Shown here: piece by piece, positions 48,306-52,385 of the stretch | Layout: each line of letters begins with the position of its first letter | Numbering within the stretch: the first letter of the stretch is position 1 | From: a virus | Reading direction: 5' to 3' (one strand) | Virus record (IMG/VR): IMGVR_UViG_3300022602_000137 | Location: 1-52,385 of that record | Length of the DNA stretch: 52,385 bases | The notes under the pieces: generated by a model | The model's database searches: none | Seen by the model: only the letters and a program-made list of their open reading frames with translations | Told to the model about the DNA's origin: nothing | Made by a program: the position numbers and the translations under genes

Positions 48306-48815
48306 TTATCTCAGGAATTCCTGCCAGTCTAAATTATATTTGACTGAATCGATTTGATGAACGCCTAGTAAAAATAGCACAAAACTAGCTACACTTGAGC
48401 CACGTCCTACACCCCAAACAATGCCGTTTTCAGTACAAGTATCTACAAAATGTTTGGTCCATTGTAGCAACGGAATCATGCCGCGTTCATTGTAAGCGTC
48501 CATTTCATCTTGTACACGTTGATTTTGCTCATCAGTAGAGCATCTTTCTAAACACCAGGCTTCTACATCAAAGTCGCGATATTCCGGAGGCATAAACCAA
48601 TCACTTTGTAGGGCAGAGTCGAAGTCTTCGATGCTAATTTGATCTAATTGTTCGTTAAACTTTTGGAACGTGAATCCAGCAGTATGCTCTAACTGTTCAA
48701 TATCTTCTGTATAGTCTACGGTGATATCTTTGAGGTTGGTTAGCTTTCCTTGATAAAGGAATTTGAATATATCTTGTGAATTAAAAATGGGATTACCGAA
48801 TTTATCTAGGCGCAT
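48306..48815 (-). CDS. Small protein with a DNA polymerase III alpha-like segment
   Basis: 169 residues. The C-terminal stretch GIVWGVGRGSSVASFVLFLL followed by GVHQIDSVKYNL and EFL matches the conserved GxGRGSSxxSLVAYLLGITxxDPLxYxLxFERFL segment of bacterial DnaE at the start of its palm. The rest of the polymerase, including catalytic aspartates, is missing. I recall similar small proteins in marine T4-like phages. It may bind DNA or a polymerase, or be a relic. A promoter at 48823-48851 precedes it. Confidence 0.75.
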   Translation of the reverse strand: MRLDKFGNPIFNSQDIFKFLYQGKLTNLKDITVDYTEDIEQLEHTAGFTFQKFNEQLDQISIEDFDSALQSDWFMPPEYRDFDVEAWCLERCSTDEQNQRVQDEMDAYNERGMIPLLQWTKHFVDTCTENGIVWGVGRGSSVASFVLFLLGVHQIDSVKYNLDWQEFLR

Positions 48816-48822
48816 AGCCTAT

Positions 48823-48851
48823 AGTTTAACTGATGTTGATCAGCTTGTCAA
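48823..48851 (-). promoter_or_regulatory. Sigma-70-type promoter with palindromic spacer
   Basis: Minus strand TTGACA (48846-48851) and TAAACT (48823-48828), 17-base spacer. The spacer folds as CTGAT, loop CAAC, ATCAG. It lies in the last codons of the preceding gene and would drive 48815, the 103-aa gene and the co-chaperonin. Confidence 0.6.
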
Positions 48852-49056
48852 GACCTTTATCGCGATTTGCCATCATTTTTTCTATGGCAAGTTGCTGTCG
48901 TCTACTCGATTCTTCTTTGTATGCTTCCAAAAGAGCAGATATTTGAGCTTGGACTCCCGGATTATGAGTCATAAAATACTTTTTAGTAAGATCTGTAATC
49001 TTATCATGAATCTCGTTATCTTTGAGATTGGCAAAATCACCGGCTAATGGATGCAT
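48826..49056 (-). CDS. Conserved T4-like phage protein, 76 aa
   Basis: Helical, charged protein starting MHPLAGDFANLKDNEI, with KYFMTHNPGVQAQISALLEA. It resembles a small conserved protein of T4-like cyanophages without known role. Follows the fibre-like gene by two bases, with no clear Shine-Dalgarno, so coupling is likely. Confidence 0.75.
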   Translation of the reverse strand: MHPLAGDFANLKDNEIHDKITDLTKKYFMTHNPGVQAQISALLEAYKEESSRRQQLAIEKMMANRDKGLDKLINIS

Positions 49057-49058
49057 AA

Positions 49059-49634
49059 TTAGATAGCGTAGGTAAATGTACCTAAGTGGCGAATGAATAC
49101 ATTTTGGTGATCAACAGTTATTGCTTCAAGCATAATTGATGTTGTTGCATTACTGATAGCCAAACTAGGTAAAGTGGTCGATGAATACACTTGTCCACCT
49201 GCTGTGGCAGCAAATGTAGGAGTCCATGTACCATTGCCGTCACCTTCGACAATGATAATTGCTGTACTGAAAATATTTACACCGTTATATGATGGCCAAT
49301 TAGTAAATGTTAATGTAGCATTTCCCGATAAGACAAATTTCTGTGCAGCACCAATAGACAAATCAATAGCATACGCACCACTAACACCGCTCGCTACGTT
49401 TAAAGTAGCAGATAGTTGAGTATACAATCCATTGCTAAGTGTGCTTCCTAGCAAGTTGTTTATTGGTTGTGTAACATCAACACTGTTAGTTTGTAGTGCT
49501 GTGATTTCGTTTTTAGCAGTGGTAAAATTAGCTACGATTTCCGCAAAATTATCACGGAATCCCTGGCTGTCATTATCTTGTCCAGCTACTGGAAAAGTTG
49601 TTGATATTAAATTTGGTGTTATTGCGCTTGTCAT
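49059..49634 (-). CDS. Tail-fibre-like or virion structural protein, 191 aa
   Basis: Begins ITPNLISTTFPVAGQDNDSQ then GFRDNFAEIVANFTTAKNEI, a start I recall from T4-like cyanophage structural proteins. A beta-rich Thr/Ser/Gly domain follows (LSGNATLTFTNWPSYNGVN, EGDGNGTWTPTFAATAGG), typical of fibre or adhesin modules. Start overlaps the upstream stop (ATGA). A late-type box lies 30 bases upstream. Confidence 0.7.
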   Translation of the reverse strand: MTSAITPNLISTTFPVAGQDNDSQGFRDNFAEIVANFTTAKNEITALQTNSVDVTQPINNLLGSTLSNGLYTQLSATLNVASGVSGAYAIDLSIGAAQKFVLSGNATLTFTNWPSYNGVNIFSTAIIIVEGDGNGTWTPTFAATAGGQVYSSTTLPSLAISNATTSIMLEAITVDHQNVFIRHLGTFTYAI

Positions 49635-52385
49635 ACAGTTATCCTATCATCTCTGAATACAAGGTATTTATCGCTTGTATAACCGGTGACAGCTGAGATT
49701 GTGAATCTGTCTACGGTGTAATCTATTGTGCTAAAATCAAACCCGCTAAATTTGATATTTTTTACTATTGCACTGCTAGTTCCTACTTTACAAAAACAAA
49801 GTGGTACACACAGTACATAACCTAGTTGTTCTTTACTGCCGCTAGGAATGCTACGCATCCATAATGGCAAATAATTGCGTTCGCTTAGTCCTACAGCACT
49901 TAATCTTGTCTGCCAATTTGTAATACTATTTGGATAATATTCGTTGATATTTGGACTACCTGCTTGATATCCAGTACTATCTATTGTAATTTCGTAATCT
50001 GGACGTACAGCAGACGGAGCAGTAGTATTAAGGTCATCAGATCTAATTGACCATATACTGTTGCTATCGTCAACTGTAATTGGTTTAGGTTCAGTAGTTG
50101 GTGTTTTTATAGCCAATGGCAAATGTTTTCCATCTGTTTCCATAGGATCGATCATTTTTATATAAACTACCTCATATACTGGGTTACCGGTATTGGGATC
50201 AATAGCAGTTGCTGAGTTAACTGATCCAAACTTAAATCTCTTACGTTTAAATCCTAAACCCATTGCTCCAACATAGGCTGCCGCAACTTCTGTTTGTATA
50301 CCAGCGTATACTAACATGGTTAAATTTGATTGAACTCCGAAATTACTATCAGTTGATCGATAAATGCTACTAGGAGTAAAGATTGTACTATTGTTAATAA
50401 ATGTTCGCCATTCTGATCTTTGTGTAGGTGATAAGAAAGGTTGAGTAGTTATATTGCTGTATGGTACAGTGTTAGGCGTTGTAATGGTAATTGAAAATTC
50501 TTTTGAAACAGCACTATATTCATACTGATCGCCAACTGTAACTGTAAATTTATAAACTCGATCAATAGTAGTAGCATTGTAATCAAATGTTAAATTTCCA
50601 CCATCAAATGTAGTTAATCCTAACTCGTGTGTACTAGAATTATAGTATTGATTAGGAATACCTGTTATCTCACCATCTAGATTTAATTTTAATCCGGGAG
50701 GCAAAGAACCTTTAGTTACATTATACAATAATATAGCATCTGGTATATTAGTACTGGCACTTACGTTTAGTGTAGAAATATAATTAGCTGGTATAGTTCC
50801 TAATAATGAAGGACTGTTCCAAGTGATAGTACTAGTTATACTACCTAATATTGTGATAGTAAATGTTTTTGTACTTCTAATCTGCTCAGTATCAGTGGCA
50901 TCTATTCTAAGTGCTGTGATACTAAATTTATAACTTTTAGTAATGGTTGGTTGATAAGGAACTCTGCCATATAAATCACCAGTTTGTTCATCAAATTCTA
51001 TACCTGGTGGTAACTGACTAAGAGTGCCTATATAAAATCCTGTGAAATCTGGAATACTAAGTAACAAAGGTGTAGATAAAAATAATCTATAATAGCCTTC
51101 TCCTAGATCACTTACTGATGAAATTTGATACGTTGCTCCGGTAGCACCTGTTAAGAAAAAATCAAAAGTCAAATATTGTCCGATTTGCGGAACGCCGCTG
51201 GCATTAGTAATTGTTAAAGAATTACCACCTTGTCTGTTATCAGTAAGGTGTACTTGTTTAGTTACAGTATAAATTTCAGCATTAGTAGTTTCTAAACGAA
51301 ACAATGTAAGCGTGTTATCATATAACGCAATCGGCACTGTAAGATAATTATTAGCTCTATGAAGCCCTAGATTAGAATTAGACAACCATACAGGTGTTCT
51401 TAAAAAACTAGCATCTGCGGTAAACCCCATATCAGAAGCAAAACCGTCAAGTGAGGTAGAATCTGCGCGGAACTGATCATTACCTACAACAAATATTCTA
51501 AATAAACGTTGTGCTGTATTGACACCGTCTGTTAATGTTACTCGAAATTGATAGTTAGAATTTAAACTTTTAGGAACAGCATATGGTTGATTATAGTCAA
51601 AGTACAAATCATCATAGTTGTATGTGTCAAAACCATCCGAAGCAGTTAGACCAAAGTCAAATGCTCCAGCATCATAATATGCCTCGTCAAAATTACCATT
51701 TCCTTCAGCAGGTGTTATAATTAATTTTGGTTGTATATATCCACTAATGACACCGTCATCGGTTAATGTTAACCCTGGAGGTAATTCTCCATCGCCGGAT
51801 GCGATAAAATATTTTAATACAGCCCCAACTTCTGTGTTTAAATCAAAGGCTTCGATTTGATAATTTACATATGACTCGTCTAAAGCGTATAATTGTTTAG
51901 CAGGCCCAACCGGTAAATTGCCAGGGTCGGTAATAAACTCTGGAAGGTTAGTACTTGAGATTTGAATTTTAAATGTGCGGTCAGCAAATCCTGAGCCATT
52001 GGTAACTACACTAGTGATATTTTTTGTAATGTTTACGGCAAAGGTACCATCACCGTTGTCTGATACTATATAAGTTCCGACAGGGATACCCGAACCAGTC
52101 AAGGTCATACCTACTAAGAATAGGCCTGTTGTAGTTCCTCCTGGTATAAATTTGCCAGCATCAAACCTAGCGGCAGTTGAACTAGCGGTTGAACTAGCTC
52201 TAATACAGAAATTATAAGTTTGTATTCCTTGGGTAACAAATGGGCTACCAACGATATGGCCATCTTTTATACCCAGTCCGCCGGGCAATGCTCCACTAAT
52301 TATACTAAATGTTAAATTAGATACATTAGTGGAGGTAGGATATGATGCTCGAGCTACAATAGTCGATACATTTCCATTATATAAA
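49631..52385 (-). CDS. Large structural protein with Ig-like (He_PIG) repeats, 5' end outside window
   Basis: The frame is open to the right edge, so more than 900 residues are visible and the true start is missing. Repeated segments such as GELPPGLTLTDDGVISG, SQLPPGIEFDEQTGDLYG and GSLPPGLKLNLDGEITG are putative Ig (He_PIG) motifs that stack in fibres and adhesins. The last ~200 residues (FKRKRFKFGSVNSATAID, YLPLWMRSIPSGSKEQLGYV) look like a separate conserved domain that I recall from T4-like cyanophage virion proteins. Likely a tail fibre or baseplate-associated protein. Its stop overlaps the next gene. Confidence 0.8.
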   Translation of the reverse strand, partial: LYNGNVSTIVARASYPTSTNVSNLTFSIISGALPGGLGIKDGHIVGSPFVTQGIQTYNFCIRASSTASSTAARFDAGKFIPGGTTTGLFLVGMTLTGSGIPVGTYIVSDNGDGTFAVNITKNITSVVTNGSGFADRTFKIQISSTNLPEFITDPGNLPVGPAKQLYALDESYVNYQIEAFDLNTEVGAVLKYFIASGDGELPPGLTLTDDGVISGYIQPKLIITPAEGNGNFDEAYYDAGAFDFGLTASDGFDTYNYDDLYFDYNQPYAVPKSLNSNYQFRVTLTDGVNTAQRLFRIFVVGNDQFRADSTSLDGFASDMGFTADASFLRTPVWLSNSNLGLHRANNYLTVPIALYDNTLTLFRLETTNAEIYTVTKQVHLTDNRQGGNSLTITNASGVPQIGQYLTFDFFLTGATGATYQISSVSDLGEGYYRLFLSTPLLLSIPDFTGFYIGTLSQLPPGIEFDEQTGDLYGRVPYQPTITKSYKFSITALRIDATDTEQIRSTKTFTITILGSITSTITWNSPSLLGTIPANYISTLNVSASTNIPDAILLYNVTKGSLPPGLKLNLDGEITGIPNQYYNSSTHELGLTTFDGGNLTFDYNATTIDRVYKFTVTVGDQYEYSAVSKEFSITITTPNTVPYSNITTQPFLSPTQRSEWRTFINNSTIFTPSSIYRSTDSNFGVQSNLTMLVYAGIQTEVAAAYVGAMGLGFKRKRFKFGSVNSATAIDPNTGNPVYEVVYIKMIDPMETDGKHLPLAIKTPTTEPKPITVDDSNSIWSIRSDDLNTTAPSAVRPDYEITIDSTGYQAGSPNINEYYPNSITNWQTRLSAVGLSERNYLPLWMRSIPSGSKEQLGYVLCVPLCFCKVGTSSAIVKNIKFSGFDFSTIDYTVDRFTISAVTGYTSDKYLVFRDDRITV
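49665..49671 (-). promoter_or_regulatory. Candidate late promoter GATAAATAC
   Basis: ATAAATA in the context AGCGATAAATAC, identical over 12 bases to the box at 36530-36536. It lies inside the 3' end of the long structural gene and 31 bases before the ATG at 49634. Confidence 0.5.

Noticed and set aside
48312-48323. 12-base perfect palindrome CAGGAATTCCTG at a gene end
   Set aside because: It has no loop and codes for the last residues. Could be chance; no T-run to make it a terminator.
1-52385. Prophage, transposon or CRISPR signatures
   Set aside because: No integrase, transposase, attachment-type repeat or regularly spaced repeat array was seen on either strand.

Overview
The window is one A+T-rich stretch of a large tailed-phage genome of the T4-like (cyanophage/pelagiphage-related) myovirus type. 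The evidence is a T4-style replication set (family B DNA polymerase gp43, sliding clamp gp45, clamp-loader ATPase gp44, RNase H-type 5' exonuclease, DsbA-like DNA-binding protein). Many small proteins also resemble, from memory, unnamed conserved proteins of marine T4-like phages. The host is Gram-negative: there is a two-gene spanin system, a lipoprotein, and a small protein with a signal peptide. One small gene (19182-19436) resembles the BPSL0761 family that I know from beta- and gammaproteobacteria, a weak pointer to a betaproteobacterial, perhaps freshwater, host. No tRNA, integrase, insertion sequence or CRISPR array was seen.

Layout. (1) 1-2460, plus strand: two unknown genes and two tandem paralogous GT-A-like glycosyltransferases, ending tail-to-tail over thyX. 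(2) 2408-11263, minus: thyX, small conserved phage genes, a VWA/metallopeptidase gene beside a MoxR/CobS-like AAA+ ATPase, the 5' exonuclease, and two short genes of 49 and 55 codons. (3) 11263-22228, minus: a dense, mostly start-stop-overlapping operon carrying queE-like, folE, queD-like and dpdA/TGT-like genes (a 7-deazaguanine pathway without visible queC), a phosphoribosyltransferase, a GT-B glycosyltransferase, a cupin-like gene and the sliding clamp. (4) 22280-26057: short nucleotide-sugar dehydrogenase, DNA polymerase with a candidate translational operator, DsbA-like protein. (5) 26149-36483: a late block of probable internal or virion proteins, including a glycine-zipper/peptidoglycan-binding protein, a Dps ferritin, a nucleotidylyltransferase and a ligase-like fusion. 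Several of these share a short N-terminal motif resembling a T4 capsid-targeting sequence. (6) 36563-40774: ClpA, peptide deformylase, DnaJ. (7) 40847-44819: secreted peptide, lysis cassette (holin-like, repeat protein, outer and inner spanin, GH19 endolysin) and two conserved genes. (8) 44982-45701, plus: phoH behind a structured leader. (9) 45723-48815, minus: dCMP deaminase, clamp loader, GroES-like co-chaperonin, and a fragment resembling DNA polymerase III alpha. (10) 48826-52385, minus: a small gene, then fibre or structural genes, the last running off the window.

Expression logic visible in the sequence: eight near-consensus sigma-70 promoters sit only in front of replication, metabolism and chaperone genes. 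ATAAATA late-type boxes precede virion genes. At four of the sigma-70 promoters a hairpin overlaps the -35/-10 region or fills the spacer, an unusually compact punctuation. Most starts given here were moved to the ATG that has a Shine-Dalgarno sequence or that overlaps the preceding stop.
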